From the NCBI GenBank assembly GCA_020091685.1, contig CM034603.1:37800102-37864101 (forward strand): DNA of 64,000 nucleotides, in the 5' to 3' direction. This document shows, piece by piece, positions 50,496 through 60,531 of this stretch. The position numbers and the translations under genes were made by a program. This stretch comes from Lutjanus erythropterus. Taxonomy: Eukaryota > Chordata > Actinopteri > Lutjaniformes > Lutjanidae. A model generated the notes under the pieces. It was not told the origin of the DNA. It saw only the letters and a program-made list of their open reading frames with translations, and searched no databases. Positions within the stretch are counted from its first letter, which is position 1. Every line of letters starts with the position of its first letter.

Positions 50496-53400
50496 GTGAG
50501 CCCCTGACAGTAACCCAGACAATGTGAAAGTTACTGAGTAAATTCTTTGTTTCATGAAGTAACACAAAGATTGCACGCATAGAAAATAAAATCACAATAA
50601 ATCAGAAATTTAAAGGATCACTTGAAGCTTTGCTTTTTGCTGAAAATCAAAGTCAATTGGAAAAAAATTATGAAAATAATGTTAATTTGAACTTTAAATC
50701 CAGTTTTGCTGCACAGTATTTTCAGATAATTGAATTAAATTGAATTGCATGCTGCCTTTTGTTCACATTATTGTGACGATGTTTCAGATACGGAGAAAAC
50801 GGCACCATCTCTCTGGCCGGTTTAAAGCGTCTCCTACAGAACGTGGGGTTGAATCGCATCAGGACTGTTATGGTGCAACATCACGAGCAACCAGGCCAGC
50901 ATGACCACCACAACCACCATCACCATCATCATCACCACCATGAGGGCCATCATCGCCACCATCACCATGACGACAAAAACTCGCATCACCAGAAACACGT
51001 CCACGCCGACCCCTCACAGCCCAGGAAGTTTCCCAAGACCCCTGAAATCTCCAAAGATCAGGACAGCCATCACAACCTGCACGACAAGAAGACCGTGGCG
51101 GCTCAGGAGGTCGGCACCACAGCGGTGTACGACGCCCAGCTAATGGTGAAACCAGACGACGATGATAAGAGACAAGACGGCAGCAGAGAAACCACCAGGG
51201 CGTCTACCGCCAGACTGGTCACAGAGACTCAGACACAGGCAGCTGCAGTCAGCGGGGGGGGTCATCACGATCATGACCATCACGACCACGACCATCATGA
51301 CCACGATCACGACCATCATGACCACGATCATGACCATCATGATGATCACGACCACATAAACCAGGAGCTTCCTCGCAACCGAAGCACGGACAGTGTAGAG
51401 GTACAACATGATGGACACACTTTATTTTACAGTACGCTAACAAGACATAACGACCTGTACTTTGTTTTAAATTACACAAAAAAACTGAAATAATGTTCTT
51501 TATTAATCAGTTTTAGACTCTTCATTAGACTCTGTCAGGGAGTAATTAGGGACACATTGCAACAGAACTGCACCGTAAACTAAACTGAAATCACATATCC
51601 AGCTTATCCAGGTTGAGGACAGTTTGCAGAGTAAGAACAGTTTCTCCACCTGCTCCCAGGTATTTAAACGGTTTCCTGCTCTGAAATGAACAATTGTACC
51701 GTAATGTAATTTTATTTTTGTTTAAACTGGTTTTATAAAATTGGTACAGGAAAAAAGTATTGCTCAGCAACTGGCATCAAAGTCAAAGTTTCAGTATCAG
51801 CACTGGTTCTGAACATTTTCAAACAAACCCAGCCCTATAAACATCCTCTTCTTCTAAAAAAGTATGAATTGTTTCTTATAACTCATAAACAGACACTTAA
51901 TGAAATGCCAAACTTAGATAAATCAGTTCAGGTTTGATTCTTGTAACAGTATCAAGTGATCTCTCATCATGTATCATTGTGTTTTTAAAACTGAGTTGAG
52001 TTTTTGTGTTTTGTCTCCAGTGTCTGAACGCCTCCAGCATCCTCTCCTCACATGGGATGTCTCAGGAGGTGGGTGTGACCGTCAGGGACTTCAGCTTCCT
52101 CTGCCCCGCCCTCCTCAACCAGATTGATGGCGGAGCGTGCATTCTGCACGAAGGCTCTGCAGGACACGGGGAGAGAGGTAAGGGACGAGTTTGTGTTTGT
52201 TTTTTTAATTAAGTTTTATTTTAAATTGTCAGTCAAGTATGAAAATGTTACAGGAAGACAACAGGCTGCTGTGTTGGGTCAGCAGGAGACTCTGGTAAAT
52301 AAACTGTTTATTGGAGACAACATTTTTCTTAATTCAGTCCAGTGCTGAGACAGAACGCTGCAGCCAGCAGAAGCAAACAGAGCTGCAAGATAAATCCCTC
52401 CTGGCAGCTGCACACAGTCAAAGTTCTTGTTTCTGCCTCTGACAGGCTCAGATTGTTTTTCTAAGTGTCTGGCAGCATTATTAAAGGATCCCTACAGAGA
52501 TCCTATTCTGAGGTGAGTCTCATCAGACTTCATGGTTTTGATATTTCTAGAATAGATAAACATTTACACTTATTATTTTTGTTTAGTTGTTGAATTAAAA
52601 AAAAGGAAAATGGTTTAGAAAGTATTTTAAAACTGACTCAAATATCCAGGTGGACATGTAATGTCATGACCTCAAACATGGCATGTGTGTCTGCTGAGTC
52701 ACAGACCGGCACACTGGGAGTGTTCAGGTGCCTGCTGACAATCCAGATTTACCAGTTTATACTGGTCACACCCTGGCAGACTGTCAGCACAAAGTATTAA
52801 GTATGAAGACGGGCGTGACTGATGGTTTTGTTTTATTTTCAGTAAATTGTTGCTGTAGACTGAAGAGATAAAACTGATTAAATGATTTTATCTCTTTTCC
52901 ATTTCAAGACCATAAACATGGTCACGGTCACCACGGCGACCACAACAACTCACACCACAACCACAGCGAGCGCTCAGATGGAGAAAGTGGCAAAAGCATC
53001 ACAATAGGTAAGCTGGTGAAAGAATAAATCTGTAACATTTGGAACACAAAAAGTCAGTGTCACGTAATCTTTATATTTGTAGGTTTTTGTTTAAACACTT
53101 TGAAGTTGTGTTTCTCAGTTAATGAAGCGTTGGATTTGTGTGTTTCAGCGTGGGTCGGCGGGATCATCTCCATCACCATCATCAGCCTGCTGTCACTGCT
53201 CGGCGTCGTCCTCATCCCGCTCATGAACAGAGTTTTCTTCAAGTTCCTCCTCAGCTTCCTGGTGGCGCTGGCCGTCGGCACGCTGAGTGGCGACGCCTTC
53301 CTTCATCTCATCCCCCATGTGAGTCAGTGTGGCGCCGCACGTCCAGTCATTTACAAATCAAGTTCTCTGCCATAGGAATTTAATTTGACATCTTGTAGAA

Positions 53401-56400
53401 ACCTCACATTGTCGGTCCTGTCACATCAGATTTCAATTTTGTCCTCATTTTAGGGCCGTTTCTGCCCACATGTCTGGACTTTTCCACTACATGAACTTAA
53501 TGAGTATTAATGTTATTGTTTTATTGCTTCACTATTTAATTTAAAGTATATTATTATATTAATTCAATTTAAACATTTTTGTAATGTGGCCCCTTTCCAT
53601 TAAAAAAAAGAACCTGTAATACCTAAAATTTTCAGTTTTAATCGGGAACAATCTGGACAAAGATTATGTAAACAAAAAAGACAAATCTGGCCCCACATTT
53701 ACTGACTTTTGTTACGTCAGAGTTTTATCACAGACCACCTCGTCACATCCAGACGAAGTGCTCGTATCGTGATCAGTGTTGGTGGAAGTTGCCTAACTCG
53801 TCTCATCCGTCTCTTTACGCGTTTCTTTTTTGTGGGTGCTTCAGTCTCAGGGAGGTCACCACCACCACGAGGATTCTGGGACGCATTTCTTGGAGGACCA
53901 TCACGTCCACGATGAGGGAGGGGAGAACCTGGACGCCGTGTGGAAGGGCCTGACGGCTCTGAGTGGAGTCTACTTCATGTTTCTGATCGAACACTTCCTG
54001 ACGCTGGGGAAGATGTACAAGGACAAGAAGCAGAAGGTCAGAGTTTGATCGTCTTGGAGCGCTTTGTTTGGTTCATTAAAGATTCAAGAACTTTATTGTC
54101 ATTGTGCAGACAAAACGAAATGCACATGCATCATCCTCACATGGTGCCTGTATTCACACGTATTCACAAGGAATAAATAGACAGACACAAACAAAAGGTG
54201 ACAGAAGTTGCAGAAAGTACAAAAATGAGCAATAGAGATTAAAGATTCAGTTAACAATAAGAATATAATAGCAGGACCATAGCAGTTAAAGTGATGGAAC
54301 TAAATAAAGCAATAGAAAAAAGGATGGTACAAAAGTAAGAAATATAAAATCTGTAAGAGGGCTGCAATGAATGATCGTTTTTTCTCAATTAATAGTTTTA
54401 ATTTCTTTTAAAATGTCAGAAAATGGTGAAAAATGTCAATCAGTGTTTCCCAAACCCTAAGACGACGTCCTCGAACGTCTTGTTTTCTCCACAACTCGAA
54501 GATATTCAGTTTTCTGTCAGAGAGGAGGAAAGAAATCAGTTGGTGAATAATTTAATGAATTGTTGCAGCTCTGCTGACATCATTATGAAAAGGATCCCTG
54601 CGTTGTGTTAAAGAGTGAGAACACAAACTCCTTTTACAAAAACACTAATTTCATCATCTTTTGTCATTCAAACTAAACAGAAACAAAATAAAACTCACCA
54701 AAAAAATCTTGTTTTGTCTCTCCACTGTTCCAACAATCAACAACTCTGGTTTGGTAAAAATAAAGTCAAGCTAAAATCTGAGACTTTTTACCTTTTTTTT
54801 TTTTTAAAAATGTCTTAAACCAAATAAATTGCTTCATGGAATAGTTGGTGATTAATTTAATAATCGACTGATCGATTAATCGTTGCAGCTCTAGTATGAA
54901 AGTATGAAAATAAGCAAGATAAAGTATAGAAATACAATTAACAGTAGAAAATACAATAAAAATGGATTAGTTCTATGTTGTGTCATCTTTTCCTGGTTTT
55001 AAAGGCTGCAGGTTGAAGACTGTAATCACCATGGAAACATGATGCTGTGGTTGTTCATGCTGTTGTATGACATGAAAACAAGGTGTTGCTGTTGTCCAAA
55101 CAGATCCAGAAGAAGTGGGATCAGAACGACAAAGCAGATCCAGAGAAGCAGCCTGCTCTGGAAGAGAACGACCTGAAGCCAACTGAGGGTGAGACACAAC
55201 AAACAAACAAACAAACAAACAAACACACTTTGACTCTGAGGGGGGAAAAAAAGCTCAACATTTTTTAACTTTGTGAAACCATACATTTGTCCATTTAAAA
55301 ACACAGAATTTTTCAGTAAATTAAGAAAAACAATCAGATACATATTATAGTAATTTCTAATTGTTCTTTATTATTTTGGACAATAATGTTTATAAAATCT
55401 GATGTCAGTAATCGTCTCTGTTCCTCCAGATGTGGAGACTAATGGTGCCGGTCTGTTTGGCGACCACGGGAGCAGCCTGCACGGCGGCGTGGCGGAGGAG
55501 GAGCAGGTGATGCTGGCGCCGCAGGTGTCTGTCGTCTCCCCTCAGGGTTACGGCGGCGCGTCGGGTGCTGCGGCCTACACCGCAGAGGACTGCGAGAACA
55601 AGTGCCACTCCCACTTCCATGACACGGTGGGCCAGGCTGACAGCATGCACCACCACCACCACGACTACCACCACATCCTGCACCACCACCACTCCCAGAA
55701 CCACCACCCTCACAGCCACTCACACTCCTACTCGGAGCAGCACTTCCAGCAGGCCGGCGTGGCCACGCTCGCCTGGATGGTCATCATGGGAGACGGCCTG
55801 CACAACTTCAGCGACGGCCTGGCTATTGGTGAGTCTTACTGTTACTCAGTGCAGGAATGTCATGATGGCCATCAGGCTGTGGCGATATCTACTTTGTCAT
55901 ACCTGCAAACCTTTAGTATTGTGTGTGATATAAAAGTGTAGGGTTGGCAACATGCTAATGTCTGCATGTTATATTATTATAGCGTAGTAGTAGTAGTAGT
56001 GGTGACAGTGGGTTTGGATATTCTCCTGTTATTCTGCAGGAGCTGCCTTCACTGAGGGTCTGTCCAGTGGTCTGAGTACGTCTGTGGCTGTTTTCTGTCA
56101 CGAGCTGCCTCATGAGTTGGGTAAGATCTTTACTCTCGTCTGTCTTTCAGCTGTAGATTCATCAACGACAGCCTACAACCCTCACTGGGTGAAGTTTGAT
56201 AATAAAATAATTCAGCATCGCAGTTTTATCTTGATATTTAAGTGTGGCATTGTCTCACGATGACAGTTTAAAGTACATGATCTGATTCTCTGGAGGCTAA
56301 CATGTTTTTTCTGTTTTCCAGGTGACTTTGCGGTGCTCCTGAAGGCCGGTATGACAGTGCGTCAGGCCATTCTCTATAATGTGTTGTCGGCCATGATGGC

Positions 56401-58862
56401 CTACCTGGGTATGGTGACTGGTATCTTGATCGGACACTACGCAGAGAACATCTCCATGTGGATATTCGCCCTCACTGCCGGACTCTTCTTGTATGTGGCT
56501 CTGGTGGACATGGTGAGTCAACATTAAAGTCTGAGTAAAGGAAAAAAGGGAGAGCGGACATGTTCCAGTGTTTCAGAATACAGACAACTGCTTGTTTTTT
56601 CATGATTTTGAGACCTAATTTTATATCCTTAGCATTTTTTAAGCATTCAAATTAGTCTGGGTGGTTAATAACACGTTTCTGCAGTGTGATGAATTCAGGA
56701 CACACATTTATTGTTGCTTTACACAACCTTTAACCTCAAAAATGCATCGCAAACCACATATCAGCATGTGACAATCACAGGCTGTTCACAGGCATGTGGT
56801 CTGAAGCTGCATGACAGAAAATAGCAAGTCAGAAGTCTGGTTTCCTCATCCTTAGAACATTATTTGAAGACAAACAAAACACACTGAGAGACAACAGACA
56901 CTCAACAACACATGGTGGACGTCAGCTTGGTGCTTTCTGGCCCGCTTCAATTAGTTGTCAGACATTAAAGGACAAATGTATGTGCCAAATTAGTGTCAGA
57001 TGATTCTGTCTACATGGATTTCTGCACAGACATTTGACAAACAAGAAATGAATAAATCAATGTATGTAAGTATATTCATGCAGAACTAATGCATGGAGGA
57101 GGTGTGAGGCATGACCGAAGGTGCAGGATTCCAGCAGTGAGGAAAAAAACTTTAATTACAGTGTTCACACGTTCAGAAAACAAATCCAGGATTCATTTGC
57201 AGATTTAGGATGATGTCAAATCTATTTGTGTGGTCTGACAGTGTAAATTAAATATTGAGGAAGCAGTTTAGAACGGAAATGATTGATTATTCACAGAGTG
57301 CGGAGATCTGAAACTCGTCAGCTCTCATCCAGTCAGCAGCATCTGTTCTGTCGACTCAACAGGTCTCGAACTCGGTCTGTCAGAGAGCAGCAGCCTTCAG
57401 GACCAGATGGCCTCTTCACACACGCACACAGCTAAACCTGCACACATGACAAGTTTATAAAAACAAACACAGAGACGTAAGCTGTCACAACCCGCTGCCG
57501 TCTGTCTGGAAAACACAGCAAAGCTTCTGTTGTCCGAGGCCGACCTCTTGTGGCTGCTGCTCTGCACTGCGCTCCCAGTGAATATATCCAACTCTGTCAC
57601 AGATACATATCCATGTAAAATAATGGTGTCTTCCAGCAATAATCCATCCTGTAGTCGGCTGGTTCAGTTGACAGCAGAGTTTGAACAAACCTCACAATGA
57701 GTTCAGGACTTCAGAGATGCTTTGTTCATCCCAACAGAAAACCACCATTTTATAAGCCAAATATCAGTCTCTCAAAAACAACCAAACTCCATTGGTGAAA
57801 TCAGCTATTTTACCTTGAAGAACACAGACATTGATGGACTACCTCTGCCTCCATTTGTTAGTTTGTTTGTGTTATTGTGTGACTTTGATTTTTTAAAAGG
57901 ACAGATCAGATTCGCCAAAGTCACACAATAATGCAAACAAACTAAGTGATGGAGGCAGCAGTGGACCAGCCACTCCTGTGTTCTGTGAGGTAGAAATACT
58001 GATCTTTGCCTATGGAGTCTGGTTGTGAGAAGACACATGCATTCGGCTTCTATAACAGTGGCCTCCAGCAAGGTAACATGGTGAAAATATTCTAAATATA
58101 GTGTACACTTAAACTGATTTTGATGGGGGTTTTTTAAAGTCTGTCTCTTTTGGCTAAAATACATTTAGGTATCAAGCCATTCCCAGAGTCCTGCCGTGAA
58201 TCAAAAAGTTTTGTAATGGGTAAAAATAAGTAAATACATTTGTCAAAATTCACGGGTATGGACATGAGTAACAATGCACTGCAGGTGGGAAGCAGGCGAG
58301 AGCAATAATATAATGCGTACAGTACAATTATACTGTTTTTTTTCCTGAAGAAATCAGAAATGTCAGAAATCAGGGACGTCACTGTCTTATCAGCGACAGC
58401 GATGCAGGGTCGCTGCTAGCTGGGATAAACTTGATGTGATCAGAGACGGTGAGAATAACGATGCCAGTGTCTTTGCGGCTTGTAAACAGTGCTTAAAGTA
58501 TAAAGTTTTGATAGTCGGGTGGGAAGCGGGTTGCAGAACTCTGCTCTGTTCCTGTCAGATCATTGCTTTGTTTCCGTTCTGGTCGCCCTCTCAGCTTCCC
58601 CAAGCTAAGGATGAGTGGTGGTGGTTAACAACCGCCCTTTAAATAATCCGAACTATCCCTTTAAGAAACTACTCACAGATCAGTGTACTTGTGTTATTTT
58701 TCTTTCCAGGTGCCTGAGATGTTACATAACAACGCCGGGGACCACGGCTTTAGCCACTGTGGCTTCTTCCTGCTCCAGAACGCCGGCATCCTGCTGGGCT
58801 TCTGCATAATGCTGCTCATCGCCATTTTTGAGCACAAAATCCAGCTGGACCTGGGATACTGA
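50290..58862 (+). CDS. slc39a6: Slc39a6 (ZIP6, LIV-1 subfamily zinc importer), complete coding span, 11 exons
   Basis: ZIP6 is a multipass zinc importer of the plasma membrane (LIV-1 subfamily), known in zebrafish as Liv1 and known to pair with ZIP10. Joining 50290-50495, 50788-51400, 52021-52177, 52909-53007, 53149-53318, 53845-54036, 55104-55188, 55430-55828, 56040-56120, 56322-56512 and 58710-58862 gives an open frame of 781 residues; human ZIP6 is about 755. Residues 1-28 look like a signal peptide. His-rich ectodomain stretches follow at about 100-140 and 228-258, then the prion-like Cys region with CPALLNQ (301-307). Membrane segments are near 360-383, 391-413 and 447-470. A cytosolic His cluster lies at 567-606. 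The metal-site helices carry HNFSDG (632-637) and [10 protein letters not shown] (660-669). [16 protein letters not shown] and the GLSSGLSTS stretch resemble ZIP6 more than ZIP10. Introns are 170 bp to 2.2 kb; the largest ones hold transposon debris. Confidence 0.95.
50788..51400 (+). CDS. slc39a6: slc39a6 coding exon 2 (His-rich ectodomain)
   Basis: Encodes residues 69-273. It opens with a [10 protein letters not shown] stretch and LKRLLQNVG, closely matching the start of the human ZIP6 ectodomain. A His run follows at about 100-140. A low-complexity linker rich in Thr, Gln and Asp comes next, then an alternating His/Asp block at 228-258 made of short repeats. The exon ends in phase 0 at 51400, before GTACAA. 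The reading frame runs on into the intron as far as 51493, but only the spliced form joins the conserved next exon. Confidence 0.93.
52021..52177 (+). CDS. slc39a6: slc39a6 coding exon 3 (prion-like Cys domain)
   Basis: Encodes residues 274-325 and one base of 326. It contains the sequon N276-A-S, the SSHGM stretch, and the CPALLNQ motif (301-307) with cysteines at 274, 301 and 313. This is the part of LIV-1 ZIP ectodomains related to the prion protein fold. The acceptor is TTTGTCTCCAG and the donor is GTAAGG. Confidence 0.95.
52909..53007 (+). CDS. slc39a6: slc39a6 coding exon 4 (His-rich juxtamembrane cassette)
   Basis: Exactly 99 nt, entered and left in phase 1. It encodes residues 326-358 with nine His (327, 329, 331, 333, 334, 337, 341, 342, 344) interspersed with Gly, Asn and Ser, just outside the first membrane helix. 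Human ZIP6 as I recall it has a short non-His linker here. Skipping this exon would keep the frame and join exon 3 directly to the membrane helix through an Ala codon. The acceptor is TTTCAAG and the donor is GTAAGC. Confidence 0.88.
   Translation, partial: TINMVTVTTATTTTHTTTTASAQMEKVAKASQ
53149..53318 (+). CDS. slc39a6: slc39a6 coding exon 5 (TM1 and TM2)
   Basis: Encodes residues 359-415: AWVGGI at the start, TM1 (about 360-383), the conserved [10 protein letters not shown] loop, and TM2 (391-413) with [14 protein letters not shown] at its end, a signature of LIV-1 ZIPs. It ends in phase 0 before GTGAGT. Confidence 0.96.
53845..54036 (+). CDS. slc39a6: slc39a6 coding exon 6 (His loop and TM3)
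   Basis: Encodes residues 416-479. A short His-rich start (HHHH at 420-423) leads into [10 protein letters not shown] and TM3 (447-470, [10 protein letters not shown]), then a Lys-rich cytosolic stretch. The acceptor is TGCTTCAG. A second AG six bases downstream (53849-53850) could serve as a NAGNAG-like alternative that drops two residues. The donor is at 54037. Confidence 0.93.
54078..54360. repeat. LINE-tail-like repeat in slc39a6 intron 6
   Basis: GATTCAAGAACTTTATTGTC followed by ATTGTGCAGACAAAACGAAA is a common fish retroelement 3' end. Downstream are AATAGAGATTAAAGATT and similar A-rich units. Confidence 0.5.
54361..54895. repeat. Split copy of the ATTAATCGTTGCAGCTCT repeat in slc39a6 intron 6
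   Basis: The first part (to about 54,580) has TGTCAGAAAATGGTGAAAAA and GTGTTTCCCAAACCCTAAGA. The last part (54,820-54,893) ends CGACTGATCGATTAATCGTT then GCAGCTCTA. An A/T-rich section lies between. Confidence 0.6.
55104..55188 (+). CDS. slc39a6: slc39a6 coding exon 7 (cytosolic linker)
   Basis: Encodes residues 480-507 and one base of 508, a charged Lys/Glu/Asp-rich part of the long cytosolic loop between TM3 and TM4. Conservation is low, as expected for this linker. Support comes from clean splice sites (CCAAACAG acceptor, GTGAGA donor) and from phase agreement with both neighbours. Confidence 0.85.
55197..55226. repeat. (AAAC)n microsatellite at the slc39a6 intron 7 donor
   Basis: About seven AAAC units beginning eight bases inside intron 7, directly after its donor (55,189). 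Confidence 0.9.
55430..55828 (+). CDS. slc39a6: slc39a6 coding exon 8 (cytosolic His cluster, TM4)
   Basis: Encodes residues 508-640. It contains EEEQVM, the KCHSHFHDT stretch, and a dense His cluster (about 581-606, [15 protein letters not shown]) almost identical to that of human ZIP6. The [20 protein letters not shown] stretch that begins TM4 follows, with metal ligands H632, N633 and D636. It runs phase 1 to phase 1. Confidence 0.97.
56040..56120 (+). CDS. slc39a6: slc39a6 coding exon 9 (TM5 metal motif)
   Basis: Encodes residues 641-667: [14 protein letters not shown], then [12 protein letters not shown], the LIV-1 signature C-H-E-x-P-H-E-x-G-D with its metal ligands intact. It is 81 nt, phase 1 to 1. 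Skipping would keep frame but destroy the transport site. Confidence 0.97.
56322..56512 (+). CDS. slc39a6: slc39a6 coding exon 10 (TM6 and TM7)
   Basis: Encodes residues 668-731: [14 protein letters not shown]6 ([17 protein letters not shown]), HYAENISMW and the following TM7 ([16 protein letters not shown]). It closes in phase 0 before GTGAGT. Confidence 0.97.
56513..58709 (+). other. slc39a6 intron 10 with foldback transposon debris
   Basis: The largest intron (2.2 kb). From about 57,740 to 58,664 it holds a degraded relative of the inverted-repeat element found intact at 59.7-60.5 kb. The right terminus AACTATCCCTTT is at 58,651-58,662; the left terminus is not recognisable. The arms around 57,745-57,815 and 57,985-58,065 are diverged inverted copies of each other. 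56.5-57.7 kb shows no recognisable feature. Confidence 0.7.
58710..58862 (+). CDS. slc39a6: slc39a6 coding exon 11 (TM8, C terminus, stop)
   Basis: Encodes residues 732-781 and the TGA at 58860-58862. VPEMLHNN is followed by a final helix ([24 protein letters not shown]) and a short tail ending in a GY pair. The length matches the usual ZIP6 C terminus. Confidence 0.97.
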   Translation: MPEMLHNNAGDHGFSHCGFFLLQNAGILLGFCIMLLIAIFEHKIQLDLGY

Positions 58863-59718
58863 AGGAGAGTGGTCTCCGAGGTATCTCGTCCTGAGCTCCA
58901 TGTTCATTTCAGTGTAGTGTGTTTTAATTTGTTGTAGACAGACCAGACTAGTCACCTTGATTTAGTTTTAGTGTTTTCACAAGAAGCCGTGTCGGTTCAA
59001 ACACAGAAATCAAACGTAAGCTAGTTGCCATGTTGAGCCTCTATCATCAGCGTGAGGAAACTGCTGTTACCCACAACTCTGCCCTCCGGTGGACCTCTTT
59101 GCCATCATATTTGATTCCATTTTTTTTTTTTTTTTTTTTTTACACTGCTTGTCTGATTTTGTCAGAGTTGTTTTATTTTGCTGTTTCTGCTGCTGAGTCA
59201 AACCAGATCAGTATTCCAGGAGATATCCAAAGTGCCATAACAGCCCCACTGTGGGTACAACACCGTACTGGGTGATAATTTACATTTAAAAGTCCCTCCT
59301 ATAAGAACTCCGAGGTGGAAGTTTCATACCACCATCTTTGCCAGTTGGCCAGTGAATTGCCTGCTTTTTTCTGACCAGAACCCAAAGATACTCAGAGAGA
59401 AAACCACCAAATATTTACAATTTTAGAATCACTGGCATTTTTGTTTAGAGCCTAAACCATTAATCTATCAACAGAAAATGATTCTGCAACAACACTGAAC
59501 AATTAATATTCATTTTTCTCGTTTTGATCAGTTCTGAAAGTCAATCTGGTGCAAAGTGTTAGATTTTTGGAGGGACTTCTCCTTGTGTTTGTTGACAGAA
59601 ATATAAAACTACATTTGTTACAGTTCAGAGAAATGATTTTCCCTGAAGGCAAGTTTGCTTAAATATTTCATGAAAATGTTTATATAGTGGACTTAGAAAA
59701 TGTTAACGCAGTACTACT
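58863..59718 (+). other. slc39a6 3' untranslated region (extent uncertain)
   Basis: Follows the TGA. Contains a 22-base poly(T) at 59,120-59,141. I did not spot a canonical AATAAA in the rest of the window, only weaker variants (for example ATTAAA near 62,020), so the end of the transcript cannot be placed. Confidence 0.45.
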
Positions 59719-60531
59719 AAAGGGATAGTTCAGGTGTTTTGATGTATGGTTGTATGAGTCAGTGTGGTAGCTACAGGAGATGGAGCTCAACACGCCACCC
59801 AGTTTGGAGAAGCAGCAGGGGTGCAGGTGTAGGATGCTAAACAGTGTACTGCTGTGTATTTTAGACACTAAAAAAACACTATCACTTTGAGTGCACGCTA
59901 TATTTAGAATGTTTTCACAGCTTTACCTTCCTATCAGATGGACAAGAAACAGCTGTTTTGTAAGCCAAATACTGTTCTCTCTGAACCAACCAAACTCCAT
60001 TGACAAAATCAGTCATTTTACCTCACTGAAACACAGGAGTTGCTGGTCTACTGCTGTGCTGATCTGCTAGTTTGTTTGTGTTTTTGTGTGATCCCAGTGA
60101 ATCTGAACTAACCTTTGAAACTCTGAAGTTACACCATATTACAAACCAACCAACCAATCAAGGCAGCGTTAGACCAACAGCTCCTGTGTTTCTGTGAGGT
60201 AAAATGACTGATTTTGCCAATGGAGTTTGGTTGGTTTGGACAGAAGGATATTTGGCTTTTATAATGGTGTTTTTTTTGCCAGAAAAGGCTGTCTGACAGC
60301 AAAGTAAAGCAGTGAAAATATTCTAAATATAGCGTACACTTAAATTGATATTGATCTAGTTAGGTGTCTGGCTGCTGACCCTGTCCACAGCAGCACATTT
60401 AGCTTCCTACATCGGTACTCCTGCTTCTCCAAACTGGGGGTGTGTTGACTGCCTTCTACTGTAGGCTACGTGCCTCACTATGGCTAAGTGTCTCATACAA
60501 CCACACATTATATAATCTGAACTATCCCTGA
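59719..60531. mobile_element. Intact long inverted-repeat (foldback) DNA element
   Basis: Perfect 13-bp ends AGGGATAGTTCAG (59,721-59,733) and CTGAACTATCCCT (60,517-60,529). Inverse similarity continues over about 110 bp (GGTTGTATGAG with CTCATACAACC; CAGTTTGGAGAAGCAG with CTGCTTCTCCAAACTG). A second inner arm pair follows (CCAAACTCCATTGACAAAAT with TTTGCCAATGGAGTTTGG). No open frame of note, so it is non-autonomous. Confidence 0.8.

Noticed and set aside
50901..51418. Thr/Ile-rich and Val/Met-rich frames overlapping the His-rich exon on both strands
   Set aside because: They are frame shadows of the CAC/CAT-GAC repeats of slc39a6 exon 2.
55405..55933. Val-rich, Gly-rich and Thr-rich frames overlapping exon 8
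   Set aside because: Shadows of the His cluster of slc39a6; the exon frame itself is fixed by homology.
50290..58862. Assignment as slc39a10 (ZIP10) because of the TMEFF-like neighbour
   Set aside because: The C-terminal helices and linkers ([21 protein letters not shown]) fit ZIP6 better than ZIP10.
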